DNA of 64,000 nt from Chromatiales bacterium (GTDB lineage: Bacteria > Pseudomonadota > Gammaproteobacteria > UBA6429): the NCBI GenBank assembly GCA_027076405.1, contig JALTJN010000362.1:1-64000 (forward strand), written 5' to 3'. How positions within the stretch are numbered: the stretch's first letter is position 1; each line of letters starts with the position of its first letter. Under the pieces are notes generated by a model, which was not told the DNA's origin, made no database searches, and was given only the letters and a program-made list of their open reading frames with translations. A program made the translations under genes and the position numbers. This document shows positions 8,673 through 16,733 of this stretch, in pieces.

Positions 8673-10238
8673 ATGAGCGAACATCACGCAGCGCCTACTG
8701 GTATCAAACGTTGGTTGTTTACAACTAATCACAAAGATATTGGTACTTTATATTTATGGTTCTCTTTCATCATGCTTCTTACAGGCGGTGCCATGGCAAT
8801 GGTTATCCGTTCGGAATTACTCTATCCGGGCATGCAGGTTGTAGATCCAAACTTCTTTAATATGATGACCACGTTACACGGTTTAATTATGGTATTCGGC
8901 GCAATCATGCCGGCCATGGTTGGTTTGGGTAACTGGTTAATTCCTATGATGATTGGTGCACCTGATATGGCACTTCCTCGTATGAACAACTGGAGCTTCT
9001 GGATTCTTCCGGGCGCAGCAATCTTACTGGTTGCACCTATGTTCATCGGTGGAGATTTTTTATCGGGTCAAGGTCCTGCTTTTGGCTGGACTTTCTATGA
9101 GCCACTCTCAGGTCAGTACGGTAAACTCGCGTTCTTCGTATTTGCCGTGCATCTATTAGGTTTCTCATCCATCATGGGTTCTATCAATATCATTGCAACC
9201 ATTCTTAATATGCGTGCTCCGGGCATGACATTAATGAAGATGCCAATGTTTGTCTGGACATGGTTAATCACAGCCTTCTTGTTGATCGCCGTTATGCCAG
9301 TATTAGCCGGTGTAGTTACTATGATGCTAACGGATAAATACTTCGGTACATCGTTCTTTGATGCAGCAGGTGGTGGTGATCCGGTTATGTTCCAGCATGT
9401 GTTCTGGTTCTTTGGTCATCCTGAAGTGTATATCATGATCTTGCCGGCGTTCGGTGTGGTTTCTCAAATCATTCCTACATTCGCACGTAAGAAATTGTTT
9501 GGTTACGCTTCAATGGTTTATGCAACGGCAGCTATCGCTTTCTTATCATTCATCGTATGGGCACACCATATGTTTACAGTGGGTATGCCTGTAGCCGGTG
9601 AGTTGTACTTTATGTATGCAACAGTAATGATTGCGGTACCAACAGCGGTTAAAGTCTTTAACTGGACAGCGACTATGTGGAAAGGCTCATTAACATTTGA
9701 AATTCCAATGTTATGGTCGATTGCTTTTGTCTTCCTTTTCACTATCGGTGGTTTCACCGGATTGATGTTAGGTTTAGCACCGGTTGATTTCCAGTACCAT
9801 GATACTTACTTTGTTGTGGCGCATTTCCACTATGTACTGGTGACAGGAGCATTGTTTGCAATTATTGCCGCGTTCTACTACTGGGCACCAAAGTGGACGG
9901 GGCATATGTATCCACCACTATTAAGTAAAATTCATTTCTGGGCATCATTAATTTCAGTAAATGTTTTGTTCTTCCCGCAACACTTCCTGGGACTCGCAGG
10001 TATGCCTCGCCGTATACCCGATTATGCGATTCAATTTGCTGACTGGAATTTCTGGTCATCAATCGGTGGTTTCGCATTTGGTCTTTCACAAATTCTATTC
10101 TTATTCATTGTTATTAAAACAATCAGAGGCGGTGAAAAAGCAACAGATCAAGTTTGGGAAAGTGCAGAAGGACTTGAGTGGACTATTCCATCTCCGGCTC
10201 CCTACCATACATTTGCTACACCACCTGAAGTTAAGTAA
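8673..10238 (+). CDS. coxA: Cytochrome c oxidase subunit I (aa3-type)
   Basis: A 521-residue, twelve-helix catalytic subunit of a haem-copper oxidase. The low-spin haem ligands are H69 and H386, the high-spin haem a3 ligand is H384, and CuB is bound by H249 of GHPEVY and by H298-H299; Y253 is the cross-linked Tyr. The GHPEVY motif places it in the A family of proton-pumping oxidases, which reduce oxygen to water. GGAGG lies just before the ATG. A hairpin follows the stop, before the assembly genes. Confidence 0.97.
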   Translation: MSEHHAAPTGIKRWLFTTNHKDIGTLYLWFSFIMLLTGGAMAMVIRSELLYPGMQVVDPNFFNMMTTLHGLIMVFGAIMPAMVGLGNWLIPMMIGAPDMALPRMNNWSFWILPGAAILLVAPMFIGGDFLSGQGPAFGWTFYEPLSGQYGKLAFFVFAVHLLGFSSIMGSINIIATILNMRAPGMTLMKMPMFVWTWLITAFLLIAVMPVLAGVVTMMLTDKYFGTSFFDAAGGGDPVMFQHVFWFFGHPEVYIMILPAFGVVSQIIPTFARKKLFGYASMVYATAAIAFLSFIVWAHHMFTVGMPVAGELYFMYATVMIAVPTAVKVFNWTATMWKGSLTFEIPMLWSIAFVFLFTIGGFTGLMLGLAPVDFQYHDTYFVVAHFHYVLVTGALFAIIAAFYYWAPKWTGHMYPPLLSKIHFWASLISVNVLFFPQHFLGLAGMPRRIPDYAIQFADWNFWSSIGGFAFGLSQILFLFIVIKTIRGGEKATDQVWESAEGLEWTIPSPAPYHTFATPPEVK

Positions 10239-10251
10239 GTCAGGACGTTAA

Positions 10252-10296
10252 GTAAATAATGATTGATGCTTGCGAAATGTGAGCATCAATTATTTA
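10252..10296 (+). other. Hairpin between coxA and the downstream assembly genes
   Basis: TAAATAAT...TGATGCT pairs with AGCATCAATTATTTA, with a three-base bulge in the left arm and an 11-base loop. There is no T-run; the sequence continues in A residues. It may be an mRNA-processing or stability element that lets catalytic subunits be made in excess of assembly factors. This is inferred from position. Confidence 0.45.
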
Positions 10297-10331
10297 AAAA
10301 GAAAGATTAAATTAAAGAATAGAGAGAAATC

Positions 10332-10424
10332 GTGGATAAAAATAATAAAACAGCCTTAACCATCGTACTTTTAGTTATTGCTGCAATTAGTATCTACGCT
10401 TATGTATTTATTCGGCGGATGTAA
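10332..10424 (+). CDS. Small cytochrome oxidase-associated membrane protein (30 aa)
   Basis: A GTG-initiated ORF of 30 residues preceded by AGAGAGAAA. It has a lysine-containing N-terminus, one hydrophobic helix (ALTIVLLVIAAISIYAYVFI) and a basic end, RRM. It sits between coxA and ctaG, the position held in many proteobacteria by short single-helix proteins annotated as cytochrome oxidase small assembly proteins. Membership is judged from size, topology and position only. The stop is 14 bases before the ctaG start, so the two are probably co-translated. Confidence 0.6.
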   Translation: MDKNNKTALTIVLLVIAAISIYAYVFIRRM

Positions 10425-10438
10425 AATAGTATAACGTT

Positions 10439-11005
10439 ATGAGTGATGAACTTAAAAAAGCCAATAGCCGCATAACAAAAAAATCATTATTAATTGTTGT
10501 CGGCATGTTTGGCTTCGGGTTCGCTCTCATCCCCTTGTACAGTGTGATATGTGATGTATTTGGTTTAAATGGCCGGTTTATCGATCTGCAAAAAACAGAA
10601 AAAGCAGAATACGTGGCTAACGTTGAGAAACGTATCGATGCAACACGCATAGTACGAGTGGAGTTTTTGACTACATTAAATAAAAAACTGAACTGGGAAT
10701 TTCGTGCAAAACAATACACGGTTGATGTTAATCCCGGAAAAGTGACAGAAGTAATGTTTTATGCCAAAAACTTAATGAACAGAACAGTGGTTGCGCAAGC
10801 AGTACCGAGTATCTCTCCCGGTAATGCTGCAAAGTACTTTTCAAAAATGGAATGTTTTTGTTTTTCAAACCAAACATTCAAAGCGGGTGAAGCGCGGGAT
10901 ATGCCATTACGATTTTATGTGGACCCAAACTTACCTAAAAATATTAAAACAATTTCGTTGAGTTATACTTTTTTTGATCTCGGAAAAAAGATAGCCAGCA
11001 AATAG
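10439..11005 (+). CDS. ctaG: Cytochrome c oxidase assembly protein CtaG (Cox11)
   Basis: A 188-residue copper chaperone with one N-terminal membrane helix (about 15-37) and a periplasmic immunoglobulin-like domain. The Cu(I)-binding pair C139 and C141 lies in MECFCFSNQTF, and a further conserved Cys, C38, lies just after the helix. Cox11 delivers copper to the CuB site of subunit I. Its place between coxA and coxC is standard. Confidence 0.94.
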   Translation: MSDELKKANSRITKKSLLIVVGMFGFGFALIPLYSVICDVFGLNGRFIDLQKTEKAEYVANVEKRIDATRIVRVEFLTTLNKKLNWEFRAKQYTVDVNPGKVTEVMFYAKNLMNRTVVAQAVPSISPGNAAKYFSKMECFCFSNQTFKAGEARDMPLRFYVDPNLPKNIKTISLSYTFFDLGKKIASK

Positions 11006-11090
11006 TAATAAAAATAAAAAAACGACAACAGGCAGTAAAGCGTGTTGAAATATTAATAGATTTTCAGGTACTGGATAAAGAGGGCAAAAC

Positions 11091-11993
11091 ATGTCAGACG
11101 CAGCAGGCAGTTATTATCTTCCTGAGCCAAGCAAGTGGCCAGTGGTTGGTTCAATAGGGTTATTTTTAACAACAGGTGGTTTTGCTTACGCATTGACCAG
11201 CGGTGTTGATGGCAACATGGGCAACATGGGAATTATGTATGCTGGTTTTCTTATCATCGCATATATGTTGTTTGGTTGGTTTGGTCAGGTTATCGACGAA
11301 AGTGAATCAGGTAAATATGACGCTCAAGTCGATACTTCTTTCCGTATGGGAATGATGTGGTTTATCTTTTCAGAGGTGATGTTCTTTGCCGCATTCTTCG
11401 GTGCATTATTTTATGCTCGTAATTTAGCAGGACCATGGTTAGACGGAGCCGGTAATAATGCAATGACACATGCTTTGTTATGGCCTGACTTTAAACTTGA
11501 ATGGCCCATGTTAAATACGCCTGGTGAGACAAGTTCACATGGAACAGCATTTGCTCAGCCTGAAGGTGTAATCGGCGCTTGGGGTGTACCATTTTATAAT
11601 ACCTTAATCCTTCTATCTTCGGGTGTAACCGTAACCTGGGCTCACCACGCTTTGAAAAAAGGAAATCGTCAGCAATTAATTTTAGGTCTCTTTTTAACAG
11701 TGGCTTTGGGTTTCCTGTTTGTTTTCATGCAGGCAGAAGAATACATCCATGCTTACACAGAGTTAAATTTGAAATTATCTTCTGGTACCTATGGTTCAAC
11801 CTTCTTTATGTTAACCGGTTTTCATGGTTTACATGTAACGATAGGTGCAATCATGCTAACAGTCATGTTGGTTCGTTCAATTAAAGGTCATTTTACCAAG
11901 AAACATCACTTCGCATTTGAAGCTGCTGCCTGGTACTGGCATTTTGTTGATGTGGTTTGGTTAGGATTATTTGTGGTGGTTTACTGGTTGTAA
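11091..11993 (+). CDS. coxC: Cytochrome c oxidase subunit III
   Basis: A 300-residue, seven-helix subunit. Recognisable segments are FRMGMMWFIFSEVMFFAAFF, GFHGLHVTIGAIML and the C-terminal AAAWYWHFVDVVWLGLF. Subunit III stabilises the catalytic core and supports proton uptake to the active site. An 85-base gap separates it from ctaG. A strong terminator follows, so SURF1 and later genes need their own promoter or read-through. Confidence 0.96.
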   Translation: MSDAAGSYYLPEPSKWPVVGSIGLFLTTGGFAYALTSGVDGNMGNMGIMYAGFLIIAYMLFGWFGQVIDESESGKYDAQVDTSFRMGMMWFIFSEVMFFAAFFGALFYARNLAGPWLDGAGNNAMTHALLWPDFKLEWPMLNTPGETSSHGTAFAQPEGVIGAWGVPFYNTLILLSSGVTVTWAHHALKKGNRQQLILGLFLTVALGFLFVFMQAEEYIHAYTELNLKLSSGTYGSTFFMLTGFHGLHVTIGAIMLTVMLVRSIKGHFTKKHHFAFEAAAWYWHFVDVVWLGLFVVVYWL

Positions 11994-12017
11994 TGTAGCC
12001 GTTATAAATGTAAAGGA

Positions 12018-12044
12018 AAGGCGCTGATATAGCGCCTTTTTTAT
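12018..12044 (+). terminator. Terminator after coxC
   Basis: AAGGCGCT-GATAT-AGCGCCTT followed by TTTT: an eight-base-pair stem and T-run 25 bases after the coxC stop. Confidence 0.88.
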
Positions 12045-12068
12045 TGAAGCAATTTCAAAATATTTTTT

Positions 12069-12119
12069 ACCACAGAGGTTATAAAGATATTCTCTGTGTA
12101 CCTTCGTGGCCTCTGTGGT
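12069..12119. repeat. Palindromic intergenic repeat (ACCACAGAGG type)
   Basis: ACCACAGAGG at 12069-12078 is the exact reverse complement of CCTCTGTGGT at 12110-12119. The interior TGTGTACCTTCGTGG is related to the longer palindrome at 58037-58184 (ACCACAGG..., GGTGTACTTAGTG). It looks like one member of a dispersed family. Confidence 0.6.
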
Positions 12120-12161
12120 TCAAGATTTTTTTTAAGCTATAAAAAAATTCAAATAGCTTAT

Positions 12162-12362
12162 TTAAATGCCATGTGGTGAAATAAGACCGAATTGTGCACC
12201 AACCATCATGAGGATAATTAAGCCAATTGAAAGTGCGATTCGAAAGGTTAGGGCTTTGAGCATTTTATCAGAATCCGCATCTTTTTTAATAAAGGCAACG
12301 AATGCTACACCCAGGCTGTAAATAATAAATAAAAGAGCGGCTACCATAATATATTTAAACAT
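12162..12362 (-). CDS. DUF2909-like twin-helix membrane protein
   Basis: A 66-residue protein with two membrane helices (about 4-24 and 42-61) joined by a charged loop (KKDADSDKML). Size, topology and the LTFRIALSIGLI segment fit the DUF2909 family, which lies opposite the SURF1 gene in many gammaproteobacterial oxidase loci. The function is unknown; context suggests an oxidase-related role. It is divergent from SURF1, with 62 bases between starts. Confidence 0.75.
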   Translation of the reverse strand: MFKYIMVAALLFIIYSLGVAFVAFIKKDADSDKMLKALTFRIALSIGLIILMMVGAQFGLISPHGI

Positions 12363-12424
12363 AGGAACTTACCTCAATAATATAATGGAGTAAGTATATC
12401 AAATAAGTAACAAGAATAATTGAA

Positions 12425-13159
12425 ATGAATATTGGTAATAAAACATTCAGCCCCGGTCTGATTCCAACGATTATTTATTTGATCTTGTTAGCGGTATTAC
12501 TTCGTCTTGGTTTCTGGCAACTGGATCGTGCAGAGGAAAAACAAGCATTAATTGAATTATTCCAGCAGCAAAATAATTCAGGACCTTTGATCATTACAGA
12601 TAATATTCAGCCGGATGAAAGATTAAATTACCGTACCGCACAAGTGACGGGAAAATATAATACAGCAAAACAGGTTTTTATTGATAACAAAGTTTTTCAG
12701 GGTAAAACAGGAGTTTATGTTTTAACACCGTTAAAGTTGCAAGATAGTGAATATTCTATGCTGGTTAATCGGGGCTGGGTTCCAATGGTGATTGATCGTT
12801 CAAAACTACCTGAAATAAAAACAACACAAAAGTTAATAACGCTTTCCGGGAAAATTAAGATATTAAGCAAAAAGCCTTTTACTGTTGGGGATCAATTTCA
12901 GAGTAATACGGGTTGGCCGGCATTAATGCAATGGATAAATATTGCAGAGATAGAAAAAGTGTCCGGCCTAAAATTATTACCGTACATTTTTTTGTTAGAT
13001 GAAAAAGAACAAAGTGGCTACGTTAGAAACTGGAAACCGGTAGTTATGTTGCCAGAAAAAAGTATTAGCTATGCTGTACAGTGGTTTGCTCTAGCTCTTG
13101 CATTAACCATTATTTATATTGTGGTGAACCTTAAAAAGAAATCAAAAAAAGAGAATTAG
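12425..13159 (+). CDS. SURF1 family cytochrome oxidase assembly protein
   Basis: A 244-residue protein with two terminal membrane helices (about 11-28 and 215-235) around a periplasmic domain. Family marks are LGFWQLDRAEEK just after the first helix and LVNRGWVP in the middle. SURF1 (Shy1) aids insertion of haem a into subunit I. It begins a run of four closely spaced genes (SURF1, SCO-like, ctaA, ctaB), with the next start 3 bases away. Confidence 0.92.
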   Translation: MNIGNKTFSPGLIPTIIYLILLAVLLRLGFWQLDRAEEKQALIELFQQQNNSGPLIITDNIQPDERLNYRTAQVTGKYNTAKQVFIDNKVFQGKTGVYVLTPLKLQDSEYSMLVNRGWVPMVIDRSKLPEIKTTQKLITLSGKIKILSKKPFTVGDQFQSNTGWPALMQWINIAEIEKVSGLKLLPYIFLLDEKEQSGYVRNWKPVVMLPEKSISYAVQWFALALALTIIYIVVNLKKKSKKEN

Positions 13160-13162
13160 AAA

Positions 13163-13774
13163 ATGGAAAATTCAGAAAATAGAGGTCGTAAACAATTATT
13201 TATACTGGTGGCCTTTTTTCTTGCGCCAATTATTATTGCGATTATTATGTATAACAATATGCCGGAAGGTGGCTCGAGTAAAACAAAAAATCATGGTGAT
13301 CTGATTATTCCTGCACGACCATTGATTGATATTCCGTTACAGACTCAATCGGGAAAAGATTATAAGTTTTCTGATATGAATAAAACATGGATGATGATTT
13401 ACATTGGTGATGCTGAGTGTAATAAAACCTGTGCAGATGTTTTATATAAAATGCGTCAGAGTCGCCTTGCACAACGTGGTGAGCATTTAAGAATTAAACG
13501 TCTTTATATTTCAACTGGCGGAAAGGCAAAATCTTCTTTGCTTAAAGTTTTGAAAGATCATCCCGGTTTAGAAGTGGTTTCGGGAACGAAAGAAAATATC
13601 AATTTAGTTTTAAAACAATTCAAGCTTGAAAACAAAACGGCTGCGAAAACTGCACAGCGTTTATATATTGCAGATCCTTTTGGTAATTTAATGATGTCAT
13701 ACGAAAGTGATTTTGATGCAAAGGGATTAATTAAAGATATGGAATTGTTATTGAAAATTTCAAGAATAGGTTAA
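13163..13774 (+). CDS. SCO-like/thioredoxin-fold oxidase assembly protein
   Basis: A 203-residue protein anchored by one N-terminal helix (about 12-30) with a periplasmic thioredoxin-like domain. The motif GDAECNKTC gives a C-X3-C pair, as in SCO copper chaperones, and WMMIYIGDA and RLYIADPFGNLM fit that fold. No SCO-type copper-binding His after the C-X3-C is obvious, so it may act as a thiol reductase for the CuA cysteines rather than a copper carrier. It occupies the place of the unnamed gene between SURF1 and COX15 in pseudomonads. Confidence 0.75.
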   Translation: MENSENRGRKQLFILVAFFLAPIIIAIIMYNNMPEGGSSKTKNHGDLIIPARPLIDIPLQTQSGKDYKFSDMNKTWMMIYIGDAECNKTCADVLYKMRQSRLAQRGEHLRIKRLYISTGGKAKSSLLKVLKDHPGLEVVSGTKENINLVLKQFKLENKTAAKTAQRLYIADPFGNLMMSYESDFDAKGLIKDMELLLKISRIG

Positions 13775-13820
13775 GTAGTATGACTAAAAAATTCAAATAT
13801 TTGAATTCAGGATTATAAGT

Positions 13821-14831
13821 ATGAAGAAACCACTTTTTTTTAAATTAGCCTTTGCTGCAACCTGTTTAGCATACGTAGTGATATTGTTAGGCGCATACAC
13901 CCGGTTAGCTGATGCCGGTTTAGGCTGTCCTGACTGGCCAGGATGTTATGGTCATGTTGGTGTGCCGAAGCATGTTGATGATGTTGCCGTTGCAAATAAG
14001 GCATATCCGGATCGTCCGGTTGAAGCCGCAAAAGCGTGGAAAGAAATGATCCATCGTTATTTTGCCAGCACTCTTGGTTTGGTGATCTTTACCATCGGTA
14101 TCATTGCGATACGTAAACGCAAAGAACCTAATCAGGCGCTAAATCTGCCCATATTTCTTATGGCACTGGTGGTGTTTCAGGGCATGTTAGGCATGTGGAC
14201 GGTGACGATTAAATTAAATCCAGCAATCGTGATGTCGCATTTAATGGGAGGAATGACGACATTATCCATATTATGGTGGCTTACCTTACGATCAGGTCGA
14301 CTGTTTAAATTTGAACATGTAGATGAAGTTTATCTGCAAAAATTAAAAGTACCGGTATTCATCGGTTTAGTGATTGTCGTTTTACAAGTTATGCTCGGTG
14401 GCTGGACCAGCTCTAATTATGCTGCATTACAATGTGTTGAATTCCCTACCTGTATCGGCGGTGAATATCTGCCTGCGATGAACTTTTCAGAAGGCTTTAC
14501 ACTCTGGCATGGTACGGATAAAAACTTTGAATTTGGTATTTTGAGTAATGAAGCACGTGTAGCTATTCATACTACACATCGAATCGGTGCAGTTATTACC
14601 GCTTTATTTACAGTTTGGCTGGGATTAAAAATACTGCTAACACCGGCTTATCGACCATTAAAATATGCTGGTATAGCCTTGCTGGTTGTAGTGTCAATAC
14701 AGTTTATTTTAGGTGTATCAAACGTGCTATTATCTTTACCATTATTGGTCGCAGTCGCGCATAATGCGGGTGGTGCATTGTTAATTCTTACCATGGTTAC
14801 GATGAATCATTTGGTTCGTAATCAGGATTAA
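13821..14831 (+). CDS. ctaA: Haem A synthase (CtaA/COX15)
   Basis: A 336-residue, eight-helix membrane enzyme that oxidises the C8 methyl of haem O to give haem A for the aa3 oxidase. Marks are GAYTRLADAGLGCPDWPGC near the N-terminus, EMIHRYFASTLG and AIHTTHRIGA with conserved haem-binding His residues, and VAHNAGGALL in the last helix. A second Cys pair is in ALQCVEFPTC. It is followed after 10 bases by ctaB, the preceding enzyme in the pathway. Confidence 0.95.
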   Translation: MKKPLFFKLAFAATCLAYVVILLGAYTRLADAGLGCPDWPGCYGHVGVPKHVDDVAVANKAYPDRPVEAAKAWKEMIHRYFASTLGLVIFTIGIIAIRKRKEPNQALNLPIFLMALVVFQGMLGMWTVTIKLNPAIVMSHLMGGMTTLSILWWLTLRSGRLFKFEHVDEVYLQKLKVPVFIGLVIVVLQVMLGGWTSSNYAALQCVEFPTCIGGEYLPAMNFSEGFTLWHGTDKNFEFGILSNEARVAIHTTHRIGAVITALFTVWLGLKILLTPAYRPLKYAGIALLVVVSIQFILGVSNVLLSLPLLVAVAHNAGGALLILTMVTMNHLVRNQD

Positions 14832-14841
14832 AAGTACTTAA

Positions 14842-15756
14842 ATGATGGAAAATACGGCAAGCAACACAAATCCCCGAGTCGGGTTTTTTACTACCTGCAA
14901 TAGCTTTTACGAGTTATGTAAACCACGTGTTGTGATGATGCTGGTTTTCACCGCGGTCATTGGTATGTTTCTCGCAACACCCGGTATGGTGCCCTGGCAA
15001 CCTCTTGTCTTTGGCACGCTGGGTATTGGTCTGGCGGCGGCGTCTGCGGCCGCGATTAATCAGGTGGTTGATCAAAAAATTGATAAAGAGATGCGCCGTA
15101 CTGAAAAGCGACCTTTACCAAAAGGAAATGTTACAAATTCTCAGGCACTCTTTTTTGCCATTGTTCTGGGCGTTGTCGCAATGCTTATTTTAACTTTTTT
15201 GGTTAATGGACTGACTGCCTGGTTGACGTTTCTTTCTCTGATTGGCTATGCGGTTATTTACACCATGTATCTGAAGCACGCTACACCGCAAAATATTGTT
15301 ATTGGTGGCGCAGCGGGTGCAGCACCACCGGTTTTAGGTTGGGTCGCTGTGACAGGAACAATTGATCCGAACAGTCTGATGTTGTTTTTGATTATTTTTG
15401 CATGGACCCCGCCTCATTTTTGGGCGCTTGCGATTCATCGACGCGATGAGTATGCCAAGGCTGATGTGCCTATGCTGCCGGTTACGCATGGTATTGAGTA
15501 CACGCGGTTACAAGTCCTTTTATATACCATTATTATGATCGCCGTGACCTTAATGCCATTTGCGACCCGTATGAGCGGAGTGGTTTATTTGGGGGGCGTG
15601 TTAATTCTGGATGCCATTTTCTTGTATTACGCGATCAAAATGCAGTCTGGCAAAGATAGCAGTATTCCGATTAAAACTTTTGCCTATTCTATTATCTATT
15701 TGATGCTGCTTTTTGCCTTATTATTGATAGATCACTACCTGCCTAAACATTTTTAA
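14842..15756 (+). CDS. ctaB: Protohaem IX farnesyltransferase (CtaB/CyoE)
   Basis: A 304-residue UbiA-family prenyltransferase that attaches a farnesyl group to haem B to make haem O. The substrate Asp-rich motif is NQVVDQKIDKEMRRTEKRPL, followed by YTMYLKHATPQNIVIGGAAG and WTPPHFWALAIHRRDEY, all diagnostic. Two adjacent ATG codons are possible starts (14842, 14845). It is the last gene of the aa3 assembly group; no clear terminator is seen before the marR promoter. Confidence 0.95.
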   Translation: MMENTASNTNPRVGFFTTCNSFYELCKPRVVMMLVFTAVIGMFLATPGMVPWQPLVFGTLGIGLAAASAAAINQVVDQKIDKEMRRTEKRPLPKGNVTNSQALFFAIVLGVVAMLILTFLVNGLTAWLTFLSLIGYAVIYTMYLKHATPQNIVIGGAAGAAPPVLGWVAVTGTIDPNSLMLFLIIFAWTPPHFWALAIHRRDEYAKADVPMLPVTHGIEYTRLQVLLYTIIMIAVTLMPFATRMSGVVYLGGVLILDAIFLYYAIKMQSGKDSSIPIKTFAYSIIYLMLLFALLLIDHYLPKHF

Positions 15757-15817
15757 TCACTAAATTACTGATTTATATAGTATTTGTAAAATAACGAATA
15801 TTTTTTACTTATAGTTG

Positions 15818-15845
15818 TTGACAACTGTGTATATGCATATATAAT
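15818..15845 (+). promoter_or_regulatory. Sigma-70 promoter of the marR gene
   Basis: TTGACA at 15818-15823 and TATAAT at 15840-15845 are both perfect consensus hexamers, with a 16-base spacer. The two MarR-like boxes overlap the spacer and the -10 region, so a bound repressor would block RNA polymerase. Confidence 0.85.
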
Positions 15846-15863
15846 ATCGTGCATATACACAGT
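15824..15863. promoter_or_regulatory. Double palindromic operator overlapping the marR promoter
   Basis: A perfect inverted repeat with 14-base arms (15824-15837 and 15850-15863). Each half also holds a near-palindromic 14-mer: TGTGTATATGCATA at 15826-15839 and CGTGCATATACACA at 15848-15861, 22 bases centre to centre, two helical turns. Both match the perfect palindrome before the rhodanese gene. This is most simply two MarR dimer sites for autoregulation. Confidence 0.75.
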
Positions 15864-15874
15864 AGAGGTGACAT

Positions 15875-16303
15875 ATGAATACAGAGTTAGAAGGCGACGC
15901 ACCGAGCTGCATCAATATGCAGATATTACGCGCTAGCCACTATGTCTTAAAAACATATGATGATGCCTACCGTGATTTGGGTATACGGGCGACACAAATG
16001 CCAGTCGTTGGTCTTATTTCACGTAAAGGGCCGATCACCATTCGCCAGATTGCAGATGAAATGGAATCAGAGCGCAGTGTGATGAGCCGTAAACTGCAAG
16101 TGATGGAAAAAAATGGCTGGATCAGCGAAGACCCGGAAACGACCGGTAAAGAGAAGTCTTTTATACTTGCTGAAGAAGGACGAGCACTGATTGAACGGGT
16201 GCTTCCGGTGAAGTATGAAGTACAACAAAAGATTTTAAGTAAATTGAGTGATGATGAACGAAATCTGTTACTTAATTTATGCAGTAAGTTAAAGCAAGCG
16301 TAA
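15875..16303 (+). CDS. MarR-family transcriptional regulator
   Basis: A 142-residue winged-helix regulator. The recognition region is ITIRQIADEMESERSVMSRKLQVMEKNGWI and the wing is at DPETTGKEKSFILAEEG. It has just two cysteines, C12 and C136, near the N- and C-termini, where the dimerisation helices meet in this family; this suggests a thiol-based sensor. Its promoter carries two palindromic boxes and the following rhodanese-dioxygenase pair carries a third, so it probably represses both. Likely effectors are persulfides or oxidants (inferred from the neighbours). Confidence 0.88.
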   Translation: MNTELEGDAPSCINMQILRASHYVLKTYDDAYRDLGIRATQMPVVGLISRKGPITIRQIADEMESERSVMSRKLQVMEKNGWISEDPETTGKEKSFILAEEGRALIERVLPVKYEVQQKILSKLSDDERNLLLNLCSKLKQA

Positions 16304-16315
16304 CTTTTTATTCAA

Positions 16316-16348
16316 GGTTGAGCTGTAAAAACAGCCAACCCTTTTTTT
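16316..16348 (+). terminator. Terminator after marR
   Basis: GGTTG-A-GCTGT-AAAA-ACAGC-CAACC followed by seven T residues. It separates marR from the rhodanese gene, which should therefore have its own regulated promoter. Confidence 0.88.
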
Positions 16349-16358
16349 AAACAAAACT

Positions 16359-16372
16359 GTGCATATGCACAA
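16359..16372. promoter_or_regulatory. MarR-type palindromic box before the rhodanese gene
   Basis: TGTGCATATGCACA is a perfect 14-base palindrome matching the two boxes in the marR promoter (consensus TGTGYATATRCACA). It is 24 bases before the preferred rhodanese start codon. Confidence 0.75.
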
Positions 16373-16395
16373 AATAAATACTGATGGAGAAAAAG

Positions 16396-16695
16396 ATGTT
16401 TGGAATGAATATGAATTTTATTGAATGTCCTGAAGCACGTGAAATGGTGGCAAATGGTGCACAACTTGTTGATGTACGTTCACCACAGGAATTTGGTATG
16501 GGTGCCATCCCGGGTTCAAAAAATGTTCCGCTTCAGTCTATTCATGCAGCAGAGCAAGTTTTAGATAAAAGTAAACCGGTAATCGTGTATTGCGCAAGTG
16601 GTATGCGTAGTGAGCAAGCCAAAGGTGTATTAAGCCAGTTAGGTTTTGATGCTGTACATAATTTAGGTTCAGTGAATAAATATCTTTCTTGCTAA
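16396..16695 (+). CDS. Single-domain rhodanese sulfurtransferase
   Basis: A 99-residue rhodanese domain that carries sulfane sulfur as a cysteine persulfide. The catalytic loop is VIVYCASGMRS with Cys after Tyr; LVDVRSPQEFGMGAIPGSKN is the typical CH2A-like region. Start choice: an ATG at 16384 would add four residues, but GGAGA at 16387-16391 is well placed as a ribosome site for the ATG at 16396. A second Cys is the last residue. With the dioxygenase gene 38 bases downstream it forms a persulfide-handling pair, under a MarR-type box. Confidence 0.9.
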   Translation: MFGMNMNFIECPEAREMVANGAQLVDVRSPQEFGMGAIPGSKNVPLQSIHAAEQVLDKSKPVIVYCASGMRSEQAKGVLSQLGFDAVHNLGSVNKYLSC

Positions 16696-16733
16696 TAAGA
16701 TAATTAAACTAGATTTTTAAAAGGAGAACACTC

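Noticed and set aside
8822..9757. Long minus-strand ORFs inside coxA
   Set aside because: They are shadows of a highly conserved membrane protein gene and have no independent signals.
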